This document shows positions 12,584-23,280 of a stretch of DNA of 64,000 bases, in pieces (position 1 is the stretch's first letter; every line of letters begins with the position of its first letter). Source of the stretch: Mikania micrantha (Eukaryota > Streptophyta > Magnoliopsida > Asterales > Asteraceae); contig CM018685.1 in assembly GCA_009363875.1 (NCBI GenBank), positions 53,951,087 to 54,015,086 on the forward strand. The letters run 5' to 3'. A program made the translations under genes and the position numbers. Below the pieces are notes generated by a model. That model was given only the letters and a program-made list of their open reading frames with translations, did no database searches and was not told where the DNA came from.

Positions 12584-12970
12584 TGTTAATAATAACATAT
12601 TTTAAAATTACTATATTATTATAATATCATTAATATTATATTATTATTAAATTATTATTAATGTTCATCAAACTTTTATTATTATATTACTACTATATTT
12701 AATATTATTATATTATAATATTATTAATATTATTTTGTTAATAGTAATATATTTTAATATTATTATATTATAATATTATTAATTTTATATTATTATTATA
12801 ATGTTATTACTAATATTATATTATTATTATTAAAATATTATAATAATAATATATTTTAATATTACTATATTATTATTGTTAATATTATATTGTTAATATT
12901 AACATATTTTAAATTTTCTATATTATTATAATATTATTAATATTATATTATTATTATTACTGTTCATCAA
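12055..12970. repeat. TTA/AAT-rich low-complexity block (about 0.9 kb)
   Basis: Almost entirely A and T, built from degenerate AATATTATTA-type units. Larger units recur: a segment with TTCATCAAACTTTTAAATGT appears near 12310 and again near 12965, with a shorter version near 12665. This suggests amplification of a 300-350 bp unit with internal microsatellite drift. It has no coding capacity. Confidence 0.9.
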
Positions 12971-13461
12971 ACTTTTAAATGTATATAGGTATAATTAACT
13001 ACCAAGTGGGTGGACAATTTTACTTAATTTATTTTTTCTTATATTTATATTTTCCTAAATTTTAAAGAAATAAACTAAACTTTTATCAGTGGTTATAGTC
13101 AAAGTGAATTTAAGATATTAGAGTAAGATGTGATAAAAAATTGAGTAGGTTATTGTTATAAAAACCCACAAGAATATTACCATTTTGAGTTTTAAATCGT
13201 AACAAAATACAAGTGGCATTAAATCATCAATTATTGTGAGAGTCTGTGACTTTTTGCAAAGCCTACTTATAAAAATGTTATTGGGTGAGTGTTTTTGCTC
13301 CTGTAATGAATTATGAATTAAAAAATGTTGTTGAGTGGACAATTGATCTTTACTTTGAAGATATGGAGATTGTATGTCATTTTCAATCAAAATTGAATTA
13401 TCAAAAAAGGAATTTAACGGAATATGAGTACTTGTGGGTGTTTTTGTACGTAAAGCCTACT

Positions 13462-13551
13462 TATAAATTGAGGTCTCACATGCATCCTCCTGTAAACCAA
13501 AAATCGAGCAACTGATCGACTGTCATTTTCCATTTAATAAAAGCCAGCAAT
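13462..13551 (+). promoter_or_regulatory. Conserved core promoter and 5' UTR of RLP1
   Basis: TATAAAT lies at 13462-13468, 90 bp before the ATG at 13552. The following bases (CACATGCATCCTCCTGTAAA, an AATCGAGCAACTG motif and an AATAAAAGC motif just before ATG) recur almost unchanged before RLP2 (TATAAAT at 30848-30854). The 3' part recurs before RLP3. Conservation across copies, while the coding regions decay by indel, supports a shared promoter. Its activity is inferred. Confidence 0.65.
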
Positions 13552-16524
13552 ATGAGTGTTTGGTTTTCAATTTCTTATTTGTCGTCTAATTGTCACTTGT
13601 GGTTGCTTCATGTTTTGGCTTTGGTTCATTTGTGCTTTACTGATCAAAAGTCTCGTGATGCGTTATGGGAGCACTTATCTGGTTCAAGCAAGGCCTCATA
13701 GACGAAGCAGATCGGCTTGCTTCTTGGTCTGGTGAGAAGAGCGACTGCTGCAAATGGGATGGAATTGTTTGTGATAACATCACTGGCCATGTCCATGAGA
13801 TTCATCTTCCAGGACCTGGACCTCCTGGTGAATATGAAGCAACTCAAGCATCTAGAGTTGAGCTGCAATGATTTTAAAAGGATCCAAATTCCAAGCTTCA
13901 TAGGTTCTCTTGGAACCTTGAGGTATCTTAACCTGTCTGAATCAAACTTTGGTGGGATGATCCCTCCCCAAATTGGGAATATTTCAGAGCTACGTGTCCT
14001 TTCTCTTAGAATTTTTTATAAAACAAGTTTCATAACGAAAATGCAGTGGTTGTCACGTCTTCGTTTGTTACGTCATTTGGATATGAGTGGCATAGACCTT
14101 AGCAAAGCTACTGATTGGTTTCAGGTGATTAACACCCTCCCTTCTTTGGTCGAACTGCATTTGTCTGGATATCGACTCTATGATATGCATCCCCATGTTC
14201 CCAGTCTTAATCTAACGTCCCTTTCCCTGCTTGATATTTCTAAAAACCATTTTGTTAACACTTCTATTCCATGGTGGGTTTTTAGTCTAACAAGCTTAGT
14301 TTCATTGGATTTGAGTGATTGCAACTTTGAGGACCCTCTTCCTAGAAATATTTATAACTTCCGTAATTTGACTTTTCTCGAGTTGCTTCATGCTCGTGGG
14401 AATTATGGGATGAGTTCTCCATTGGTATTAAAACAGTTGTCTGGTAACTTGAAATTTCTAGATGTCAGTTATTGTGGTGTTTCGAATTCAGTGTTTCATT
14501 CCCTTAGTAACTTGTCCTCTCTTCTTAGCCTTTAAGTGTATGGTAACCAGCTCACCAAGGCAATACCTGATTCATTTGGTATCATTTGTAACTTGAAAGA
14601 TATTGATTTGTCATTAAACAATTTTGGTAATATTGGTTTAGCATACCTGCTTAAAAGTCTATTAGATTGCAAATCACCGAGTTTGGAATTATTATTTTTA
14701 TCCTCCTCAGAACTTTCTGGTCCTATTCCTAACTCCATTGGGCGACTATCATCATTAAAGAGGTTATATCTTCATTTTAATAGATTGAACGGAAGCATTC
14801 CTAACTCGATCAAGCAATTATCATCGTTGGAGGTGTTATATCTTACATGTAACTAACTTAGTGGCAACCTTCCTATTAGTCTCGGCCTTCTTTCAAGGTT
14901 GACTGTTTTAGATATTTCAGCCAATTTTTTGACGGGTATTGTGACAGAAGCTCACTTTGTTAAACTAGTGAACTTGAAATATCTAATAGGAAATGGAAAC
15001 AACTTGACCCTAAAACTGCAAAGTAAAGACTGGATTCCCCCTTTCCAAATGCAATTCTTGTATTTAAACTCTTGGGGTTTGGGTCCTGACTTTCCATCAT
15101 AGCTTAAATCACAGAGGGATTTAATACATCTGGACATAAGTAATGCAGGCATTTCATCACCCATTCCTTCTTATTCATTTTGGAGATCATTCCCCAATCT
15201 AACTTATTTAGATATGTCACAAAATAACATAGAAGGCACATTAACATTGTTTTTCCCAACACTTGATTTACTTGACTTAAGCTCTAATAAGCTTACAAGA
15301 ACTTTACATTCTCTCTCCATTGGTTTGTTAATGCCTGCATTTTTGGATCTGTCAAACAATTCTTTTATGGGATCATTACATAATTTTTTGTGTTTTAATG
15401 GTGTGGAAGAAACACAATTTCTTTCTTTGGGATATAATCATTTTTCGGGATCCATTCCCGAGTGCTGGAAGAAGTGGTCAAGTTTGAGAGCCTTAAATTT
15501 GGAAAATAACAATTTATTTGGTGAGATTCCAAGAACATTAGGTTCTTTGTTGAATCTAGCTTGGTTGAACAAGATCTCTGGAAGGTTACCATCTTCCCTA
15601 ATGAACTTATCATCGTTAAGTATTCTTCAACTTGGCAGAAATGAACTTGTTGGGAGTATTCCACCATGGATTGGAACAAAACTCACCTTGTTAAGAATTC
15701 TCAACCTTAGGTCCAACAATTTAGACGGAAATATTCCTGATAAACTCTGTTATCTTTCACATATGCAAATCTTAGATCTTGCTGAAAATAATCTGTCGGG
15801 AAATATTCCGAGATGCTTCAACAACTTTAGCATTCTTACAGGGATAACTAACACAATCAAAAACTTCTACTTAGAATTTGAAGTGATGGGACCACATTTT
15901 ATAGGACCATTTATGGCTGATGCTAGTGAAACATTGGTGATGAAAGGACAAGAGTACACCTACAAATCAATTCTTGAATTTGTCACATTGTTGGATCTTT
16001 CAAGCAACAACTTTTTCGGACACATCCCAAGTGAGCTTACGACCCTCCGAGAATTGAAATCATTGAATTTATCAATAAACCGGTTGAAAGGAAGGATCCC
16101 AGAGAAGATAGGAGACATGAACGCACTTGAATCATTTGATTTATCAATAAACAACCTATCCGGGGAACTTCCTATAAGTTTGTCAAGATTGAATTTCTTG
16201 AGTAGCTTTAATCTGTCCTACAACAATTTGACTGGAAGAGTTCCACTTAGTACTCAACTCCAAAGCTTTAGTGATTCTAGCTTTTTGGGTAACCAACTTT
16301 GTGGAGCTCCGCGAAATTATCTCTATGTACCCGTTGAAGTACTTGCTCATACAACAGGAGACGAAAAAGAAGACGACGAATTAGAATGGGGGTTGTTTAT
16401 TAGCATTGTGCTTGGATTTGTTATTGGATTTTGGATCATTTTGGCTCCATTGATAGTTAGCACATCATGGAGAATTACGTATTTTTATCTCATGAGTAAA
16501 TTGATCAAGGTACATGATTTATGA
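13552..16524 (+). pseudogene. RLP1: EIX/Cf-like LRR receptor-like protein pseudogene
   Basis: The ATG at 13552 matches the start of RLP2 (MSVWFSISYLSSNCHLWLLH signal peptide). A deletion of about 16 bp near 13665 shifts the frame inside the LRR N-terminal cap. A larger deletion near 13830 removes about 80 bp present in RLP2. In-frame stops follow at about 14533 (TAA for the TAC of RLP2), 14854 and 15101. The rest (15214-16524) is open for 436 codons. It encodes LRRs, the conserved VMKGQEYTYKS segment, the last LRRs, an LCG C-cap, an acidic stretch (GDEKEDDELEW), a membrane helix (ISIVLGFVIGFWIILAPLIV) and a short basic tail. No kinase is present. The normal role would be a cell-surface immune receptor. 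Confidence 0.93.
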
Positions 16525-17930
16525 TGCATAAGTAGTGTCACAATATAATTAGTGATGTTGTAAAAGGTTTAATATTTTACATTAAAATTTTAAAACTTTG
16601 TATTCATGAGGAGCATCCTATTGAATACGAGAATAGAACTACCATGTTAAAGATGAACAAAAGAACTCGTCAATATAGTAATATATAAACTCGTGCAATA
16701 ACGACTAAAGAGAGTTGTGAACATGTTGGTCGTAAAGTACAAACTAACTACATGTATCTTATTAAAGATATACCAAAAGACTAGTCAATATTATTTAAAA
16801 TTCGAATTCATGTGTATATTTGGATGTGATTTATGTTGTATGTTTTTATCCACAATTAGCTGCTAGAAGTTCTCTACTTTCCTATGTAATCGCAATTGTA
16901 TATGGCTATAATTAGCTGCTTCATTTTTGGTGAGTTATAATGAACAATTATTTTCTCTTAGATTCCATTTACTCGCATATTGCTATGATGGAAGTTGACT
17001 TCTAGGAAGAAGGATTGGATGCATTTCTATGTTAACTAATCAAACGGGTCAGTCTGTGGGTCATGCTCACTTGTAATAGCCATAACAGTACAATGACAAG
17101 TTAGGGCACAAAAGCTGCAAACAACATGCATAATATTAAAATTCTAATTTATATATATACAGCTGAATGTGAAGGAGCATCTTCGTGTTTTAGGTAGTGA
17201 TAGAGGTTGATTTTCATCGTGTTAGCACACCAAGTACAATCTATGAAGCTATATAGCCTGCATCACACCAGTAATTGCTTCAACTTCTATTATCTTAATG
17301 CTTTGTATTTCATTAGTTAAGCATATATCGTTGGTTACCTATTCCCAATTTCAACTCCAAGTTATCTTTAAATAATAGTATATACAAAAAGTAAACTATG
17401 AGCATGTCTTTTTGATGATTATTAAAATGTTAATCATTTAAGCCAATTTAATGAAGATTTTTTTATGACCGCATGAACCCATTTACCTGAATTCCTAAAT
17501 AACCATGAGAAACAAGTAAAGTGAATTCAAATAACAGGACCAATGATCTCTAAGAAAAATTGGCCTTGATGAGAACATTGTTGGATATATATTTACAGAT
17601 TCGATAAGTTAACATAATTAACTGAGTTGCGACTCGTAAGAGTTGCACTATGTGTAACGAATATTAAATCCACTTAATTTAATTAATTGGTAATTATGTG
17701 CACATATTTATATTTATAATTGTTATAATTATATAAATTTAGTTACTTATTAGTTAAACTAATTGTATTGAACCTAAACTAACCGACTGGACATTAAGAT
17801 CTGAAATGAATCCCTAATTTTGAAGATTGCCGTCAAAACCAAGAAAAAAAAGGGAATTATTTTTTGGTTTTCAATTGCTGCCGTCAAATATATCAAACAA
17901 AAGGAAAATCCCTTTTCTTTCTTGGGCTGC
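16525..17930. repeat. 3' flank of RLP1, duplicated at 55507-56000
   Basis: Sequence after the RLP1 stop (ATGCATAAGTAGTGTCACAA onward) recurs after RLP6, with blocks matching to about 17240. The match includes CTTTGTATTCAT, GAACTACCATGTTAAAGATG and the AAACGGGTCA segment. No gene is seen. It is the left arm of the segmental duplication, and the stretches missing on the right are old deletions or insertions. Confidence 0.8.
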
Positions 17931-17938
17931 GAATGAAG

Positions 17939-18257
17939 AGGTGAACAAAAAAACTGGTTTGGGTCTACAAACCGTTATTTAGTTGATCTCAAACCGCTTC
18001 CAGTCAAACCGGTTCCCAAACCGGCCCGAAACGTTGGTTTGCCATGGGTTCGAGATTTTGGCTTTAAAACCGGTTTACAAACCGACCCGAACAGGTTTCA
18101 AATCCTTCCAAACTGGTTTCAGCCCCTTCAAATCGGTTTTTCAACCCCTCTAATCCAGTTCCTATAGGTTTGTTATCCCCTTCTCTCAAAACGGTTTCAC
18201 CCCAAACTGGTTTAGGACCATCATTGACAAAAAAAAAAAACGGTTTGTGCACCACTA
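17939..18257. mobile_element. hAT-like MITE rich in AACCGGTTT motifs
   Basis: The segment runs from AGGTGAACAAAAAAACTGG to TTTGTGCACCACTA. It is packed with AACCGGTTT-type repeats and ends like the cleaner copy at 35976-36289. The flanks GAATGAAG and GATTGAAA resemble a decayed 8-bp duplication. The right paralog has a single GATTGAAC (near 56010), consistent with an empty site. Confidence 0.6.
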
Positions 18258-18464
18258 GATTGAAAGACATCAAAACACAAACATTTTTTTCTTCTTTTCT
18301 CTGGTTGTCGGGCGCACACCCAAACCAAAAAAGGGAATCACTCGTGGCTTCCCATCAACCATTGCAAGCCACCGTCTGCTTCCACTGCAAACCAGAAACC
18401 CGTTCGTACTCGTATTATAGCATCCGTTCATTAACCACAAAGATGTTTCAATCTCATCGTATTC

Positions 18465-19690
18465 TAGCATCTAGGGGCGGCCCAACCGTTTTGGTGGCCC
18501 TAAGCAAAGTAAAAACTTGAGGCATCATATGTTTTTTTGCTATTTTAAATGCACTACATTCATACTTTAGGATTCAATTAGACATTTAACAAGCTACTAA
18601 TGTCCAATTAACAAGCAATAACCTAATGTCAAAATTAACAAAACTCAAATTAACAGTTAAATGTTAACTACCAATATCAAACACTCAAATGCCAAATAAC
18701 CCAATTAGGCAATTAGCAAGCAATAGCCTAACAAAACAGAAAAACTAACAGAACAGTTAACAATCTCAAAGCTAACAAAGCTCAAATTAACAGTTAACTG
18801 GTGAGGCCTAATAACCCAATTAACAGACAAATAACCCAATTAACAATGTCCAATACTCAAATTTCAAAAACAGAAAATCGTCATAAGGTGAATAGGTGAT
18901 GAGTCGTGAGGCCTAATAACCCAATTAACAATGTCAAATACTCAAAGTACAAAAACAGACAATCGTCTAAGGTGAATAGGTGATGACTGGTGAGGAGAAA
19001 ACCTAAATCAAAACAATACCTGAGGTGCTGAGCTCTGAGGTGATGACTGGTGAGGACTGAGGAGTGCGGCCGGCACGTCGGTTGCCGGGAGAGTGAGTGC
19101 CGTGACGTAGCAGGCGTAGTCCTGGTCTGCCGGCTAATCGGCTAATCGAGTAATCGGAATCAGATGGACGATGATCGGGAATAAAATGATTTACAGATTT
19201 AAGATTATCAATGGACGATGATGGATATTTATCTCTGTTACTCCGACTAATCGACTAGACGATGAGACAATCGAGTGATCGACCCTTCGTTATCCGGAGT
19301 CCGGTGATCCTCCATCGAGTGGTCTCTCGGCTAATCGAGTGGTCTCTCGGCCAATCGGAATTCGGACGTCCGTGATCCTCGATCTCCATTTTTCCAGTCA
19401 CCCCTTGACCTTCCTGCTAGATCCTTTCTTTCTGTTTACCGCTTTTTGTCTTTTTCTTTCTGACGGGTTCCACCGTTCCAACTTCCAAGCTTCCATCCCT
19501 TTAATCGATCATCCATTTACCCAATAAACATGCCGGTTGGGCCCTTAAACCAGTTGAAAAAAAATGCAATAAACTGGCCCAAATACGTGAAATATAATAA
19601 AAATCAATTTTGAAATTTGAGGGCCCTATCTTTTGGGTAGCTCCAAGCCCTAGCTTGACCCAATAAACTTAATGGGTCGGCTAGTAGCAT
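18465..19690. repeat. Insertion specific to the left duplicate, unclassified
   Basis: Compared with the right copy, which passes directly from the CATCCTTTGATTAACCACAA block to TAGGTTAATTTTTATACC, the left copy carries extra DNA here. The insertion includes short repeats of CAATTAACAATGTCAAATAC type (18600-18960) and a CGGCTAATCGAGTGGTCTCT repeat (19136-19360). The edges TAGGGGCGG (18473) and CCAAGCCCTA (19648-19657) suggest hAT-style TAGGG termini, but no target duplication was found. No gene is supported; the open frame at 19339-19527 is not convincing. Confidence 0.5.
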
Positions 19691-21062
19691 CCGTTCATTA
19701 GCCATTTGCGGTGTACACATATAATGTATATATGTGTGGACCTCAAGAGACCAAATTAAAGTGACACCAATGATAACGTTATTTTACTTGTATTATGAAA
19801 ATAACGCTGAAAGTGTTGGGATGATTAAATTCAAACGATAACTTTGAGCCGGGGACTCTTTCAAAGTAACTCTCTAGCTCAGTTGGGATAGGGGTAAAGT
19901 TTGTGTACATATTTCCTTAAACCCTACTAAATAGTGGGAATGTTTTGGTAGGTTAATTTTTATACCCGTGTTTGCATGTTTATAACCGGTATCCTGTCTG
20001 AAAATCATTATGTTGTTTTAATCAATCTGCCGCGTATATTGATTACAAATCTAATATATAAAATCTGATCAAACAAGTTTTGATAAAATTATAACGTTAC
20101 AACAAAAGACATGAACCGTTAACGCGTATTAAAATGAATAAAATCGGCCCTAAAAAGAGTTCCTAAGACCTTGAAGGAACCGTTCCTATTTCTCTAATTA
20201 CTCTTTTGAAGCTTCTTTGCAACTTACCCAAGAATTGAAGTAGACTTGCAATCCATTTATAATTTATTTTAGGAAGCGTTCCATCAACTTATGTCAGAAA
20301 AGTAATGAACTTGAGAGAACAAGCCAAACAACAACAAATCAGAACTACTAAATCCACAATGAGAGGTGTGCAAATTTTGACTAAAATGCACAATTAATAT
20401 GCATCATAGGTGAAGCACCAGATTTTCAATGGAGTTGTACACGTACAAAAAAAACGGTACAACGCATATCAATAAGTACAATATCTAAATCAATAACTAC
20501 AATATCTATTCTGCTTATGAACTATGTTTGTTTTCGCCAAACACATTTTTAAAAACTTTATTTTAAAAAGTTACAAGTTAATAAACACTTTTGATAAAAA
20601 ATACTTTTAAACTTAATATGCACTATCGCTTCTTTTTGCCAAACGTATATATGAAATATAATTGCAACATTATGTCAAAACAAACAAACATATCCAATAA
20701 AATCCCACTAAACATTAGGGTGGGGGGGGGGGGGGGGGGGGGGGGGGGGTTTGATGAAAGCAATCAGTACCTCTATCCTAATGTGGGATAAAGAGGTTGT
20801 GTCTAAGTTACAACCAATAATGAACTAAGGCCTAAGGGTTTAAGTATTCCTAGCATAAACAGTCAACAAATGTATCTGTTTTAGGATGTCCTCACCATAA
20901 AATTTCGTTCTATTAGTGTTCGTGAATCTTTCATGGAAATGTTAAATGTTAAGAAACGAACACGGACGACAAAAACTCGTGCATGTTCGTTTGATTCGTT
21001 TACAACCCATTGAACTAAGGTTTAAGCATTTCTATCACAAAGAGTCACTAAATAGATCCATT
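19690..21062. repeat. Duplicated non-coding block (matches about 56220-57970)
   Basis: Collinear with the right copy: TAGGTTAATTTTTATACC, AAATCTGATCAAACAAGTTT, CTTTTTGCCAAACG and the AAGAGTCA(C/G)TAAA end. Nothing coding is visible. It contains a 28-base G run at 20722-20749. Confidence 0.8.
20722..20749. repeat. Homopolymer run of 28 G
   Basis: A run of 28 consecutive G between GGGT and TTTGATG. The right duplicate has only a GGTGGCGGGGGAGTG stretch at this place, so the tract expanded on the left copy or is inflated by assembly. Confidence 0.95.
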
Positions 21063-21439
21063 TAGGCCTGACAAAATGGACGGGTTGGGTCAGGTTGGGT
21101 AACAGGTCAGAACGGGTTTTAAGCAAAATCAGTTCTGGTTTAAATGGATTGTTCTTAAAAAATATCAATTTAGGCTAACTTAAAATGTGTTATAAGTAAA
21201 CAAATAGTCCTTTTGGATAATTTTTTGTGATTTTCTCATCAAATATGATATTAATCATTCTTAAATGTTTGAATCCATTGCATTTACCTACTTTTTTGGT
21301 TACCCGTCTTGACCCGCATTGTGTTTAAGTGGTACACATCTCAACCCATTCAATATGTTACCCATTTCAACCCATTATACTACAATTGTTTACCCAAACC
21401 AACCCATTTCTTTGACATGGGTACAAATTGACACCTCTA
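21063..21439 (+). mobile_element. hAT-type MITE, copy A (TSD GATCCATT)
   Basis: The element starts TAGGCCTGACAAAATGG and ends TTGACACCTCTA. Its imperfect inverted ends begin TAG..., and it is flanked by a perfect 8-bp duplication GATCCATT (21055-21062 and 21440-21447). The right paralog has a single GATCCATT at the equivalent site near 57967. The family is also present at 34682-35105 and 56599-57483. It encodes nothing. Confidence 0.88.
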
Positions 21440-22005
21440 GATCCATTCCAATGTGTACCCTGACCAATTTCTGCTATGCGTCCATTTTTCAAACTAAAGA
21501 CCAGCACTTCAAATTAAAATTTTGTAAAATATTAAATCTCTTTTAATTCATTTACAGATTTGTAGCTTACAGTTATTTGCTAAAACAAGATTTTATGATT
21601 TATACATTCATAATGAAAGTGTTAATAAGAAATAAAACACTAAGACCTTTCAGAACATCTAACAAATAAAACTTAGAGAGTGCATCATCTGCCATCAAAG
21701 AATCAATTGAATTGAGCTTTTCTCCTCCTTGGTACTTTCAGGAAACGCCCTTCTTTTTCTTCAATTTCTTCTTTGTATCCTCTAAATCCAGAATCAAGAT
21801 AACCATAAAAATCAACCCTAAAGTTAAAAATTCAGCTGAATTACAACGCATTTCTATTCAGTAAGTAGCATTTCATGTTCAATCATTTCATAAACTATAA
21901 ACCCTTAAAATATAAACTAAAAGCAACCCAAAATACCCTCCATGGCCCTTCATGTTACATGATAGACCAAGTTTTATTTTTGTAGGGGTAAATTATGATT
22001 TATGT

Positions 22006-22671
22006 TAGGGCTAGCTATTTCAGACACGAACACGTTAACACGACACAACACGACATTACATGACACGACTATAACATGTTTCGTGTTTACCCTTAACATG
22101 TTTCGTGTCTAAAACAGGTCGGCACATTAAGACATGTTTATCTTTCATGTCTAAACAGGTAAAACCCGCTAAGACCTGTTAAGACCCGTTAATACCTGTT
22201 AAGACCTGTTAAAACCTGGTAAGACTTGTAAAAACATGTTTAAAATTTAAAATAAATAATATAATTAAATATGTGAGTAGCCGATTAGCTTCAAAAAATT
22301 TCTAATTGTTTAACCCTAGTTTTTAACGGGTTCCTTTACAGGTTCTTTAATAGATTTTAACAGGTCATTTATAGTGTTAATCATGGTTGCAAAAATCGCT
22401 AGGCGCTCCTAGGTCGGAACAGGTCCTTGGAGCCGGTCCTAGGCGGGAGTACTCGGGTAATACTCAGGAAGTACTCGGACTCGGAACAACTCCTTGGAGC
22501 GAGTACTCGGAGAGTACTCAGCCTTGGAGACTGACTTTTACAACAGTGGTGTTAACTGTTAGCAGGTTTCTTAACGGGTCATTTCGTGTTTATGTGTTTA
22601 CCCAGTTCATGTTTCGTATCTTAACGTGTCGTGTCTTAACGGGTCATGTCTGACCCGTTATGACAACCCTA
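22006..22671. mobile_element. Probable non-autonomous hAT-like element with CTGTTAAGAC repeats
   Basis: Starts TAGGGCTAGC and ends TGACAACCCTA. It is absent from the right paralog between GGGGTAAATTATGATTT and CTTTAGGCTTATATC. The interior is built of repeated ACCTGTTAAGACC-like and TTTCGTGT motifs. The possible 8-bp flanks match at only 5 of 8 positions, so the class is uncertain. A smaller hAT element (22382-22548) is nested inside. Confidence 0.55.
22382..22548. mobile_element. Small hAT-type MITE nested in the previous element
   Basis: 167 bp from CATGGTTGCAAAAATCGC to CTTTTACAACAGTG, with inverted ends and flanks GTGTTAAT (22374-22381) and GTGTTAAC (22549-22556), an 8-bp duplication with one difference. 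The ends resemble those of the larger element at 52901-53551. The interior repeats GGAGTACTCGG-like motifs. Confidence 0.75.
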
Positions 22672-23280
22672 TTTCCTGTCCTTAGGCTTATATCAAGTTG
22701 CTATAAGGCTATGTGTTATCTTCAAGCTCCATCACTCTGCGTAAGCGTCACATAATCAACCAACACCATAACCCCCTTATCACTTCACATCATCTTTACA
22801 TATGTTATCATAACTCCTTCATCACTTTCCTACCACTCAACGTCATCACTACCTTTATTCAATATTTTATTATTTGATTTTTATTTTTTAAATTAAAAAA
22901 AGATAAAATATTATTAAAAAAATATAAAATTACAAAATAAAACTAAAAAAAATTACATGATAAAAAAAAATTACATGATAAAAAAATGCATAAAAAAATT
23001 AATCCATATTATATCGCTTCATAATCCGCTCCTTCGTCTTCTTGGTCATTTCACGAGCGTGACCGGTTAAGTGATCGGTTGGAGTCCACAACAATTTCAT
23101 ATCATTGTTGTATTGTTTTTGCTCCTGTAAGTCGACAAATGTTTGTAACGACTCGGAGATGGTCTCCATTGTGCCTTGTAATCGGTTGAAGACGAAGCTT
23201 GTGGTAGTTTACTCCTTTTTGTTTCGACTGGGCGGACGTTGAGGAGAGGGTGGTGGGGGCATGTCCATTTTGACTTACTC

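Noticed and set aside
9061..12980. CRISPR-like or satellite array
   Set aside because: The repeats are AT microsatellites without constant repeats and unique spacers, in plant DNA.
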